NCBI GenBank assembly: GCA_039619475.1
Contig: CM077115.1
Coordinates: 482,434,400-482,498,399, forward strand
Reading direction: 5' to 3'
Length of the DNA: 64,000 bases
From: Icerya purchasi
Lineage: Eukaryota; Arthropoda; Insecta; Hemiptera; Monophlebidae
The position numbers and the translations under genes were made by a program. Numbering within the stretch: the first letter of the stretch is position 1; every line of letters starts with the position of its first letter. This document shows, piece by piece, positions 33,410 to 43,949 of this stretch. The notes below the pieces were generated by a model, which worked only from the letters and a program-made list of their open reading frames with translations, made no database searches and had not been told where the DNA came from.

Positions 33410-34840
33410 TGAAGTTGACCGGGCTTGGGTCAAAAAACCGAACGTATCAGAGGGATCAAGTTCCGCAGGATGGGACTTAATGATGATGGTCAGTGTAAGC
33501 TGTTCAAAACGTTGAGCATTAAAATAAAAGAACTTTTATTTATTACACGGTGTCCACCGTAAACTATTTTTCTAATCATATCCACCATGGAAGTTTTAGA
33601 TGTTGTTAAACATTTTAGAAATATATATATATTTTTTTTTTTTTTAAAGAGGGGTAATTCGCCAATTACGCGGACTAATTATTAACCTAGAGAATGTTTT
33701 AAATATAAATATTTTTCTTCCTTTTGAAACTTGAGTATAGTTCAAGAATATGCGCTCTAAATATATCAAATTTTATTTAAATCGAAGAATTTTCGAATTG
33801 GAAATTTCGAAATAACATTATTCCTCGAGAAAAATTATTATTACTTTTTTTTTTTAAATAAACTTGTTTTCCTCTATTCATTCATAGAACAATATAAATC
33901 ACGAATTAGTTTAACTCCCGATATGTGTTCGCTTCCCGCCGTTACTCTTCGACGCATACGTATTTAGATCGTTTACGTTTGACGCGTATTTAATGATGTA
34001 AGTACGTGATGCTCATCGAATGATACGATAATATTTGTGACGCTAACTTATGGATATTTCTTTAGTAAACTTATGACGTTAATTTAGTAATTGAACTGTA
34101 GTTTTATCACCGATTTCGAAGACGTGTTTATATTGAAATAACGAAAAACACAAAAAGCAACCTATATTTCACGATCATCTGCTTTATCGCAGATGTGCTC
34201 GTAATCCACACCCAGGATAGTACATTCTAAGCAGAATTAAAATGCAGTCTCGCTGTTGCTTTCGGAACAGATTAATTCTTCGCATCGTTAATAATGTCCT
34301 ATATTTCCCTTAACGTTGCTGTCGTCCAAGATTTACCTGTTCCGTTAGAATTGCGGTGTTATTTAACTAACACGTTGAACTTTTAGCTGTGCCAAAAAAA
34401 AAAAACTCGATAATTTTGAAAACAATGGTAATTTTAGAGCTTTTCTTCTTTTCCGAGCAATTCAGATGAAAATTTAAAAGCTTACTTATCGAAAACCAGC
34501 CTTAACACTATGTATATAAGTTTCAAAAACTTAAAAAGGGGGGATTATCGATCTGTATGCAATGACCTCATAGTCAAAAATATCGTATGCAGCGTAAAAG
34601 CACAGTGTTGCGCGGTAATCGATGAAACAAGCGGTATTTCTAAAATTAAACATTTGTGTTCTCGTCTCATATTGAACTTGAGCAATGAAAAATTACGAAA
34701 GATTTCCTTCGATTTTTTCGAGTCAGAGATGCCGCTGAAAGAAGATTAAGCCTCAAAATGATTAATTGAATGAAAAAAAATTAGAGAATTAATCTTATCT
34801 ATGTAACAGGATAAGAATATGATGGAGCCAGTGTAACGAG
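33410..34840. other. AT-rich stretch, no gene
   Basis: No supported gene. A frame at 34510-34749 (NLKRGDYRSVCNDLIVKN...) has no recognised domain. The missing first exon of the TFIIB-like gene could lie here or closer to 35.7 kb, but none could be assigned. Confidence 0.35.
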
Positions 34841-34849
34841 TGAAAAACT

Positions 34850-35358
34850 TGACATGGCATTCAGGCTGTTACGAGGCGAATCTTTCAGAGTAGTAATCAA
34901 AAAGGGAAAGACTTCTCAAGAATACAAAAGAATGGGTCCCTTGGTTTAAAGGAGCGAATAACTTCGGAAGATACTTTATAGTAATGATAACGAGATTGAG
35001 AACAGGACACAACAAAATCCCTGTTCACTTGACAAAAATTAATATCATCAATGACTGTAGATTAGCGGGTACAATAGATCACTTTATTTGGCAATGTAAA
35101 ATTTACGAGCAGGGGAGGGACAAACTTAGAACAGAAATCCTATCAGAGCTTCATACCTTTCCAATTTCAGTAACACAGATAGTGGCAGATCTAATAATTT
35201 AGCTGCATTAGTGTATAAATTTATAAAATACTACAACGTAGAAATATAGAAATAATAAATAAGAAAATTTCATAAAATACCCTATATAAAGGGTTAAGTT
35301 AGAGCAAAATAGTAGCTAAATGGCGAAGACTAAGCCAAAAAAAAAAAAAAAAAAAAAA
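34850..35358 (+). mobile_element. 3' tail of an RNase H-bearing LINE
   Basis: The frame from 34984 reads MITRLRTGHNKIPVHL, then CRLAGTIDHFIWQCKIYE and a hydrophilic end before a stop at 35202. The preceding WFKGANNFGRYF is in another frame. The RLRTGH block followed by a Cys/His knuckle and the phrase TIDHFIWQC is the ending of I/Jockey-group pol proteins. A short 3' untranslated part ends in an A run at 35338-35358. It is severely 5' truncated. Confidence 0.75.
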
Positions 35359-35769
35359 TACCCATTCGCTTTGTACGTGTATTGCAGCTCACAGATTCTC
35401 GATCTTGCTATTACTCGTGCATGCTCAGTTCAGGCAATTATTAGAAGTTGTTTAAGAATTGTGTTAGTATTCTTGAATTTTTTAGGTACCTCAAGAGGTT
35501 ATTGAACGCGTCAAAATAAAATCAGTGGTTCCTGAGAGCCACAAAATGACATTTTCAGCAGTAACGGGGGACAAACCCAAAATTAAAATTAAAATTAAAA
35601 TTAAAACAAAAAGCTAATAATTCGCGACGACACTGAAAGCAGTTTTAATAATTTTTCCAGTTGATATTAGATGGCGAAATTCTGAGTTTACTCTTCCATC
35701 AGAGCTTTGTGTTTTTAATATTGTTATTAAATGTTAATTCGATTTGTTTTTTTGTTTCTTTCGTTCAAG

Positions 35770-35865
35770 TGTTCATTGTCCGTATCACCCGACAGCTTAC
35801 GTGTACGAAGATAATCATTCCGGCGATTTCATTTGCTCGAAATGTTACGTGGTCATCGCTGAACG
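35770..35865 (+). CDS. TFIIB-like exon: zinc ribbon
   Basis: Acceptor TTCGTTCAAG, donor CG|GTAAAT. It encodes one split residue plus VHCPYHPTAYVYED... to CSKCYVVIAE. The four zinc ligands are CxxH and CxxC. An in-frame stop lies 12 codons upstream of the ribbon with no ATG between, so the start codon must be in an upstream exon. Confidence 0.9.
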
Positions 35866-36411
35866 GTAAATTTGCGAAATTTCATCGTCCGTAATACGAA
35901 ATTAACAACTACTCGTATGTACACAGGTGTATATCGCGCGCATTCGTTTCTATTTCGATTTATTGGTAGGTGCTAATTTAGTGCGAATGAAAGAGAGAGA
36001 GAGAGAAAAAAAACGGATATTGTTACAATGCGCATATTCACTTAACTGTGCATGCTAGAGGTAAATCAAATTTTTGGTATATGCAACATCAGTAGAAATA
36101 CATAGATGTTTTAACCCCCGTACCGGCAGAAATTGGGGTTTTTTAAAAAATCAACGAAGCTGCTCTAAATAATACTGATAGGCTCTAATTTTGCCCCAAT
36201 CATTTTAGGATGATCAACGAAGGTCAAGAATGGCGAACGTTTAGTGATGGCGAGATGGATAAAGATCAATCAAGAGTTGGTGGCCCGGAAAATCCGTTAC
36301 TACCGGACTTGTCGACGCTGATTGGTCCGTCGAAAACCGGCTCGTCGATAAAATACAACAACAAAAATACGGTAATTTCGCGCTGAAGTATTTGTTTGTT
36401 TGTTTTTTTTT

Positions 36412-36456
<45 letters not shown>

Positions 36457-38735
36457 TATATATCAATATAAGGGATGCAACTTAACTTCAATGCGTACTT
36501 ACTACAGTCGTGATTATCGTTGTTGCAGTTAAAAAACTCAGAACGCGCCCTGCTCAATTCATTCAACAAAATCGAAACGATGGCCGACAGAATTCACATA
36601 ACGTCGACTATAGTAAATCAGGCCAAAGTTCTGTTCAAGAATGTGTACGAATGTCAGAGGTTAAAAGGTACGTCGCACGCCGTTGTCGCATCCGTTTGCT
36701 TGTACATAGCCTGTAGACAGGAAAGGGTTCCGAGGACTTTTAAAGTAATCGAAAGAAAGTAATATTAATAAAAAAAATCCGCTTTAATTTACAAGTCCTA
36801 ACATTTTCGATTCGGATCATTTTAAGCAAACCTTTAGGCACTTCAGTTCCACTGTAAAAACTAAAAACATGGCGGAACTGAAGTTTACTAAAAAAAAAAA
36901 AAAAAAAAGGTTTAATTGTGAGAGCTTTTACACTATAAAACGTCGATTTTTTGAACGAGACCAGAGGACGAAAACAGAACCTTTTAACGTTTTGCATGCG
37001 CGGAATCAATTGGAAAGAAAACCTCTGCGGAATTGCGATTTTCTTAAAAGTACTGACCGATTGCTGGAAAGTGTCGGCCATATAACTACCGTATAATGAT
37101 CAGTATGTCTAAATTCATTCCATTTGACCGTTTAGTTTTAAGCACTCGCTTAAAGAAACAGACACGCCGCGTACTGATTTAAAAATATAAACCACTCTAA
37201 TACAGTTTTTAAAAACTAAAAGAAAATAAAATTTGGCGCTTTCGCCTTTGCAGTAGGCATTGTCTCCTACATCTCCTCTTGATCTCCGTCGTATATCATT
37301 ATAATATAAACTGTGGAGATTAGGATATAATCTTCAATTACATATTGCAGATTATTTTCGAAAAATTTTCGATATTAAAATCTTCCGTAAGTATTATCGT
37401 AACAGCAGTGCATATGAGCCTGCATTCCTGATCACCGAGACACTGAATCTCGACTCCGACTGAGAACTCTGCAACTATCATGTTTTTTGACTAACTAGCA
37501 TTCTCTTTCTATCCTTTGTGCAGCAGCTAGAGAATCAGTGATGACTCGAATTTTCTGCTTTTTTTTGTTGTTTTGTTTGAATAATAATGGTCGAAAATGA
37601 ACCGGGTAAGACTTTCCAACATGGATCTTCTCATTTTCCTGCGAGCTCGAACTTCTCTTATTCTTTTAAGTGGTTACTCGTTGTCAAAGCTGTTCGTTAG
37701 AAGACAAACTATAGACCCTGAACCGTAAATTTGCTTTTTAATATCATCTTTTGCTGATATTGCTTTTGAGAAAATAATTGCCTATATACATTTAAATTAG
37801 ACGGATTTGTTCTATTATGTAAAATAATTTTTTAACATTTCGTCGCATTTTTATTTTTTGAACTTTCGAAAATTATTTCTTACTGAACTCCGAGGTGTAG
37901 TGTGTCTAGCGTAGCATTTGTTTGACCTTCTTTCCAGCATACTACAATATAAAAGTTGCAACTTAACATTTTAAATGTTGCCTATTAAGAAAAATTTTCC
38001 AAACCTCTATGATATTATAAATATGTCTTAAATTTTCTATTTTTTTTTCGTGTAGCTGACTCTGATGGAGGCTGATTTACTTTTCCAGCATTTATTGGCT
38101 ATTAATTTACACTGAAAATTATGAACTCATTATTAATGAGTTTCCTTTTTTTTTTGTTTTAAAGTCTAATAACACATTCATTTTGATCTGCCGGAAATTG
38201 GAAATTCCTGGTTTCTACAAATGCAGATGGTCCTTTTATGGCGGTAAAATTATTGAAGAAAGTAAGGAAACGTATTAGCTTATGGTACTAAGTGGGAACC
38301 GAAGAGGAAAGTAACAAAAAGTGACCTTTAAATCTAATAAAAATGCCCCTTAGATTCACTTTGTATATATGCATACTTTTTTCTTTCAAGTACTGATTAA
38401 AACCACCGAGATTAATTCGAAGGTTTAATATAATCGTTATTTTTATATTTATGTAGATAAAAATGCAAGTAATGTAAGTCCCATACCCTTGACAGGGCGT
38501 CAGGGATTGTGAAGTTAAGTTTCACAATATACTAAGCCTAATAGATTATGGAGAATACTGGGGCCATTTCCTTTCTCTCGGCTGTCTTTATTTTCCTATA
38601 TTTCTCTGGTACCCAATCATTTCAGAATAGGTAAACCTGGGAGCTTCTTGGATCCGGGAACGAGACAAGTCTCGAACCTGTGATTTCTGATTTGGTAGCC
38701 AAGCACCTTAACCACTAGGCTACCGCGCTACCTAC

Positions 38736-38766
<31 letters not shown>

Positions 38767-41700
38767 ATTACCTTTAATAACGGCCTTTTCTGAGAAGGTT
38801 TCTGAACTCCCCTGAATTTCCCTTTAAACTTTCAATAGTACAGTTTTTCTTGGCTCTATAAATACCATTTTATAGCACCGATTGTATAAAAGAAAAAACT
38901 TAGAGAATTTATTACCAAAGATCAAAATTCAAATGTAAAGTAAATTTTAGCCCCACATACATTTAGACAAAGCGATTTTCAACTGACCTTGTAACAGTTT
39001 TACGTATAAAATTGAATATCTGCAACTTTTACAGTAGCTAGTTGATCCGGAATCTGGTCTTGCTAAATGTAACTCTTCTGTAATGGATTTTTCAGGAAAT
39101 AAGCGCAATTAGCGAAGTAAAAACGGAAGATATAAGTAGATGTTTAAAATTAATAGTGGAAGAATTCAAGATTAATTTGGAACAGTTACGTCCGGCCGAC
39201 TTTCTACCAAGGTTTTGTTCCGAACTAGGTATGTACTAAATTTTTGAAACTTTGCGCGCTGTCTATATCTTCCCTAGGAAACAGGTATTTTTTTCTTACT
39301 GCTGTTAAAATTTTTGAATACTTCCGATAATATTGAGCGTTTTTGTTTTTCACTTTTTTTTTTTTTTGAATTTATTAATTCCAAAAATTTTTCTAAAGCA
39401 AATGTTTCTAAAAGATTTGTTTTCCCGGCCTTCTTAATTCTCTTTTTAAAAATATTAAAACTTTACCACTGCCCTCCTACTAGTAAAATACGCAAAATCT
39501 CCCAAAAATGTAAATTTTCCTAAACCGACCGCAGTTTTCCCGTTCCGCTTTCTCACCATATACTCGATATAATATTATGATGTTTAAGGAAAACTGAATA
39601 AAGCGGGTCGTACTGTTCTTTATAGTGGCAGCAATTTGATTTTCTAAGAGGTAATTCACAATATTCACGGGTTTTCCATTTTTAGGATTTCCATTTTTCG
39701 TGGAAAAGACCGCGATTGACATTGTGAAAAAGGCGGTAAATTTTGACGAGATTGCCGGTAAATCACCAATTTCAGTGGCTGGTGCCGCAGTATATATAGC
39801 AGCGCAGGTATACCGCTAAAACAACTATTTTTGGTTAATAGTAGTAATGCATTTCCGTAAGATTTTAATTTTTAACCCTTGCCAGTTTCGTTAAAACACC
39901 ACAGATAGTATTAATCAACACATATAGGCACAGCCTGACAACAAATCAAATGCTCAGAATCGTTAAAGCCGAGTAGAGAAAGCCCTACACACGTATAACT
40001 GAATACTGATTTCAGCTGATGTACAGGAGAGTAAAAAATGCATAAAAGAAAAAATATAATAGGTAATAGATTAATGTATGTGTATCATCGTAATAAAAAA
40101 CGCGTTAACTAAAGTTTGCAACGTCGTGTGAGAAAATTTACGAATGGTATATAATTCAGTAGCTAAAAATAAATAGATACTTAGTACGAAATATATGGGC
40201 ATTAGATATTTTAGTTATCGATAGTTTTTCAAAAAAAAAAAAAAACCCAAAAAAGTTCCACGATAAACGTATTGCGATAAAATGAACGGTAATTCGGATC
40301 GTGTTTGCATGATTGAATTAACAAAGTTCAACGCTAGCCAGAAATATCCCCGCCTGCAATAGGAGTAGTTGGCAGATTAAAAGGCTCGGAGCAATCGTAT
40401 CATTGGAAAAATACATACTAATGAAAGACCGTTCGACATTTACTAATGATTACAGTTCGTCCGACTTGTGTAAAATTATCGAAATCAATTGAATGGGAAA
40501 GGTCTATTTCCCGCTGTTTACATAAATCGGTTACAGGTAATTCGTAATTTAACATGTAGCTTAACGCTTTCCACATTGCAATAGTGTATTGAAACGAAAT
40601 AAAACAATTAAATTTATAGAAGTAGATTGAAATTTATTTCCTAATACAGATCGAAAGCAGAAATAAATGGAAAAGTTGCGAATAATTCTGCATTCTTACA
40701 AACGGAGTTGGTCAAATCATTGAATGTTCGGTTCCAGAGCAGTCCGGAATACGACGGAAACTGGACACTTTGCCTTTGCCAACACATACATCATTTAGGG
40801 TGACTCGCTTAGAGAGAGGGATTATATTTAAAAGCGCTAAAGGCGCTTAGACACCGAAAAAGAAAGAATTGACAAGATCAGCCGGAGGACAGATGCTTCT
40901 GAAAAACAGTATAAACTACCGGGGCCGGTACTTGCAAGATTGTCTCGGAAATTGATATTACGCATTGGCGGAAATTTTTGAGCGCCATCATATAAATGTA
41001 CATTTTAGCAGTGCTGAGTAGGAAATATATATGGTCGGCAATATGAGCAGCATTGTTGTTGAGTTGATATCGTATTTTGTGAGATGAACGAAAAGAAAAA
41101 TGGAACAGAAATTCTTTTGGAAGTGTGGCACCTTAGAGTGTAAACAAGGCCTTGAATTTGGTGAACAGATAGAAATATCACTGTGTTTTCTAAACATTTA
41201 TTAGCTAAGACATTCGTGTGTTCTAGTTTACTAATTAAAGTATAACCTCGTTGGATAATTCAACGTTAAATTTTTGCATCATAAAAAATTTCTAGCTTAT
41301 AGCGACCCCGAAAAGTTATCTCCAATTTAATGAGTACAGTTCTGCATCTAGATTTTTGATTTCGTAAACATACAGCCTGCATGTGTGTATTATAAAATGT
41401 TAGCACTAGACGGAAGTTGGTCAAGTTTGATGATAAGTGAAATTTCTGAGATGATTTACGATGGGGTATTAATGAGACAACGGGTTACGGCGAACGGTCA
41501 CGTAGAAAAATGATGAGAAATCTATTCATGGTGGGTCGAAAATTTTCTTCTGCGAGACATTTTGAGTTCGATGATTATATGACGAGTTAAGGGAATCAAC
41601 AGCATTTCTTCAGGATTTCGAATAATCAAGTTTGGAAAAAAAGTTTGTGGTGGGAGATTTTCAATGGCCCGAAAAAAACTTGTCACCCTTACATGAAAAG

Positions 41701-41854
41701 AAATTACATGGTTGATTGATGTCAGAAAGTCTGAAGCGAAGGAGGACGTTTCGTAATAGCACGGTTGACAAGTTGTATTGGGACGATTTCATAAATTTCA
41801 TTCTTCAAAACGATACAGCAGCCATTGATTGTTATTGAGTTCATAAATACATAC

Positions 41855-41897
<43 letters not shown>

Positions 41898-42199
41898 ACC
41901 TACAAGAAGAGTAGTGAAACCAAACACGTATCATCAACATTTTATCCGGTCATTAAAAATTCATTTTGTATAAATGTTATACGGTCTTAACGCGATTTTG
42001 TGATAACATACAGAAAAATTTCTTTGAAAATGTTTAGGTGTGCGGCTGTAAAATCAACCAGTTGGAAATTTGCGAAATTATCGGTATCAGTCAGGCGACG
42101 ATACGAAGAACCTACAAACTGATGCTACCCTGCGCAAAAAAATTGTTCCCGGAAAATTTTAATTTTGTAACACCAATTCATTTACTGCTTCCTTATTAA
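35770..42199 (+). CDS. Divergent transcription initiation factor IIB (TFIIB-like), multi-exon
   Basis: Six exons join in phase with GT-AG introns: 35770-35865, 36209-36371, 36529-36744, 39096-39228, 39686-39807 and 42038-42199 (stop TAA). Together they give about 296 residues, against 304 for the same span of human TFIIB. TFIIB bridges TBP-bound promoter DNA and RNA polymerase II in the nucleus and helps set the start site. In order: zinc ribbon (CPYH, then CSKC with the correct 15-residue gap); B-reader (EGQEWRTFSDG, SRVGGPENPLL); first cyclin fold (ETMADRI, LKGTSHAVVASVCLYIACRQ, VPRTFK); second cyclin fold (GKSPISVAGAAVYIAAQ, IGISQATIRRTYKL); then PENFNFVTP. The first cyclin exon is about 58% identical to human by eye, low for this factor, suggesting a paralogue. 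The linker before the first fold is about six residues shorter. The exon with the start codon is not found. The uninterrupted frame and intact splice sites argue against a pseudogene. Candidate AATAAA signals lie at 42457 and 42532. Confidence 0.93.
36209..36371 (+). CDS. TFIIB-like exon: B-reader and linker
   Basis: Acceptor CATTTTAG, donor ACG|GTAATT. The frame continues the split Arg and reads MINEGQEWRTFSDGEMDKD, SRVGGPENPLLPDLSTLIG, then a shortened linker. The Glu-Trp pair and the Arg of SRVG, matching human E51, W52 and R66, are kept. Confidence 0.92.
36417..36453. repeat. TA microsatellite in TFIIB-like intron
   Basis: A TA run of roughly 36 bases follows a T tract, within the intron after the second identified exon. 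Confidence 0.9.
36529..36744 (+). CDS. TFIIB-like exon: first cyclin fold
   Basis: Acceptor GTTGTTGCAG, donor AAA|GTAATC. The exon is 72 codons in phase 0 and carries SERALLNSFNKIETMADRI and CLYIACRQERVPRTFK. This is the most conserved exon. Confidence 0.93.
38440..38736 (-). mobile_element. tRNA-derived SINE (- strand) in TFIIB-like intron
   Basis: Read on the - strand, the head starts GGTAGCGCGGTAGCCTAGTG and carries an A box (TAGCCTAGTGG, 38712-38722) and a B box (GGTTCGAGACT, 38668-38678) about 33 bases apart, the spacing of an internal RNA polymerase III promoter. The head has a tRNA-like layout but no intact acceptor stem or 3' CCA context, and a body of about 200 bases follows to near 38440, so it is a SINE rather than a tRNA gene. 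A TA run (38737-38760) abuts its 5' side. It lies in the 2.35-kb intron of the TFIIB-like gene, in the opposite orientation. Confidence 0.7.
39096..39228 (+). CDS. TFIIB-like exon: end of first cyclin fold
   Basis: Acceptor ATTTTTCAG, donor CTAG|GTATGT. It encodes EISAISEVKTEDISRCLKL and PADFLPRFCSEL, the counterpart of human EICAVSRISKKEIGRCFKL and GDFMSRFCSNL. Confidence 0.92.
39686..39807 (+). CDS. TFIIB-like exon: second cyclin fold, first part
   Basis: Acceptor CATTTTTAG, donor CAG|GTATAC. It encodes FPFFVEKTAIDIVKKAV and GKSPISVAGAAVYIAAQ. The Lys aligned with human K238, reported as the autoacetylation site, is kept. Confidence 0.92.
41838..41897. repeat. ACAT and AT microsatellite
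   Basis: Tandem ACAT units are followed by an AT run and then ATGT units, inside the last intron of the TFIIB-like gene. Confidence 0.9.
42038..42199 (+). CDS. TFIIB-like exon: second cyclin fold end and stop
   Basis: The acceptor TGTTTAG opens a 53-codon terminal exon. It carries the helix-turn-helix that reads the upstream BRE element: IGISQATIRRTYKL. The Arg aligned with human R286 is kept, but the residue aligned with V283 is Ala. The protein ends with PIHLLLPY, differing from the usual PVDKLPQL-type end. Confidence 0.92.
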   Translation: MCGCKINQLEICEIIGISQATIRRTYKLMLPCAKKLFPENFNFVTPIHLLLPY

Positions 42200-43940
42200 A
42201 GACGGAAAGAAAGAGAAGGGCAAATAAGCGAGAGATAAGACCTTATCGCCGCTAATGATATACGGTCTGCTTTCCTATAAATTTTTGTTTTTACTGTAGG
42301 AATTCTCGTACGAAAACATTTTCTCGATTTCTTTTTCTGCTAGTATTTAAATTTTCAGCGAAATCAAAAAATTGTACAAAGCCTAAAACGAAATTGTAAA
42401 AAACCATCTCCGATATATTTTAGATTACCATAAACTTTTAACTTGCAGCGCGATGTAATAAATTTGTAAACTGTTCGAGGAGCCTCTTTTACGTCTTCAA
42501 TAGTAATTCTAGAATGTCACTATACGGAAATAATAAAATCTTTGGGAATCCTAAAGCTTTCAAACATGTCAACGGACGATACTAAACCGCACTAAATCGT
42601 TCGATATTTAAAAACAGCTGAAGAGAAGTTTACAATATCCGTAACCTTTAATTAAGTGATGCCGGCGCGAAAAACTTTTAATCACTTTTAAAATCAGGTT
42701 CTTCTAGCAGTGTTCTGATTCGTTAGAAATTGAAGGGAACAAGTTGTGTATTGTGCCGTTATAATACGCAATCGTATCACAAAAATAAAAAATAATTAAA
42801 ATAAGCCTCGCAATTGCGCTCCTGTTATGGTCTGGCTTTGCTGACATTTCTTTCACTTATTTTTGTGAAGCATTCTACATTCAGTTTCGATTTACAGTAT
42901 ACCTGTCCGTTCCAAACGAATTTGTTCGAACGTCAACGATAATGCCGATCTTCACTCCGATAAACGACATCTTTATTTCGTCGATAAGATCCGTAGTCTT
43001 TTGACGGAGATCGCGATAATAGTGCTCGTAGTATCATCAGGACTTGTCGGTTAATTATGAGACTCGTTTATAATGGTAGCTTTAGGCCAAAATTTAGTCA
43101 AGTTATGCTGCGCACCTTCTAATGTGGTAATACTAATCGCGCGGAATATTTTATAAAATTAACCTAACTAAGCCAGCTTGATCCCATGTCATTTGACTGT
43201 TTACAAGAAGCGATATTCTGCAAATGTAAATGTGCGTGCGGACATTACTGAGAATAATTGGCGTCGTTTAATGAGGAAAAGGTACTAAATCAGAATTTGG
43301 CCACGTAATTTACAAAGATCAGAAATGACAAACGGTATTGGAGGTTAGTGGGAATTTTGAAATGGTCATCAGGCAAAAAGATGGAAGGGACAGGTGGGAA
43401 GTTTAAATTTTCTAGCCTGAAAGGGAGCGCATGCTTCTTCATTAACGCGTGATTTTTAATCAAAATCTGATCCGGAAGTAGAAACGGATTTTTTGAGGAA
43501 AAAAAAAAAAATTAACCAAAAGCAACCCAACTGAAAAAAAAATATGAATTGTTTCAATTAATGAAACTAGAGACACTTTCTGAAAAACTGTAATAATTTC
43601 CTAGAAAATTTTTACTTTTCAAATTTATTTCACCCGGAACACTGAACAAGATTTTTATAAATGCGAATAACTTTTATAGTCGTGTTACCGGGGGGGGGGG
43701 GGCACTACGCTACAAAGGTATATTGCAGGGACCGTCTAATACCCACTTCGCTTCAAACTGGTCAAAATCAGGCCGATTCGCATTTGTGTACATCTACTTT
43801 CGCATCGAAGTTGAAAGCGCGCAACTGTGGCTGTTATTTCTATCTCTTATCTCTGATAACAGCTTATTATTCGCGCTAACGTCGTGTTTAACTAAAGTGA
43901 GACTATCACATATTTATATAATTCGGGTAACATTCTCGCT
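42200..43940. other. 3' flank of the TFIIB-like gene
   Basis: Candidate polyadenylation signals AATAAA lie at 42457-42462 and 42532-42537. A G run lies at about 43690-43702. No other gene is recognised before the LINE at 43.95 kb. Confidence 0.4.
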
Positions 43941-43949
43941 AAAATAACT

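Noticed and set aside
36740..37096. Open frames in the TFIIB-like intron (both strands)
   Set aside because: They are AT-rich with A/T runs and lie between two well-supported exons; treated as intron.
38640..38736. Possible tRNA gene
   Set aside because: A and B boxes are present, but the acceptor stem is not paired and a body continues beyond the head, so a SINE fits better.
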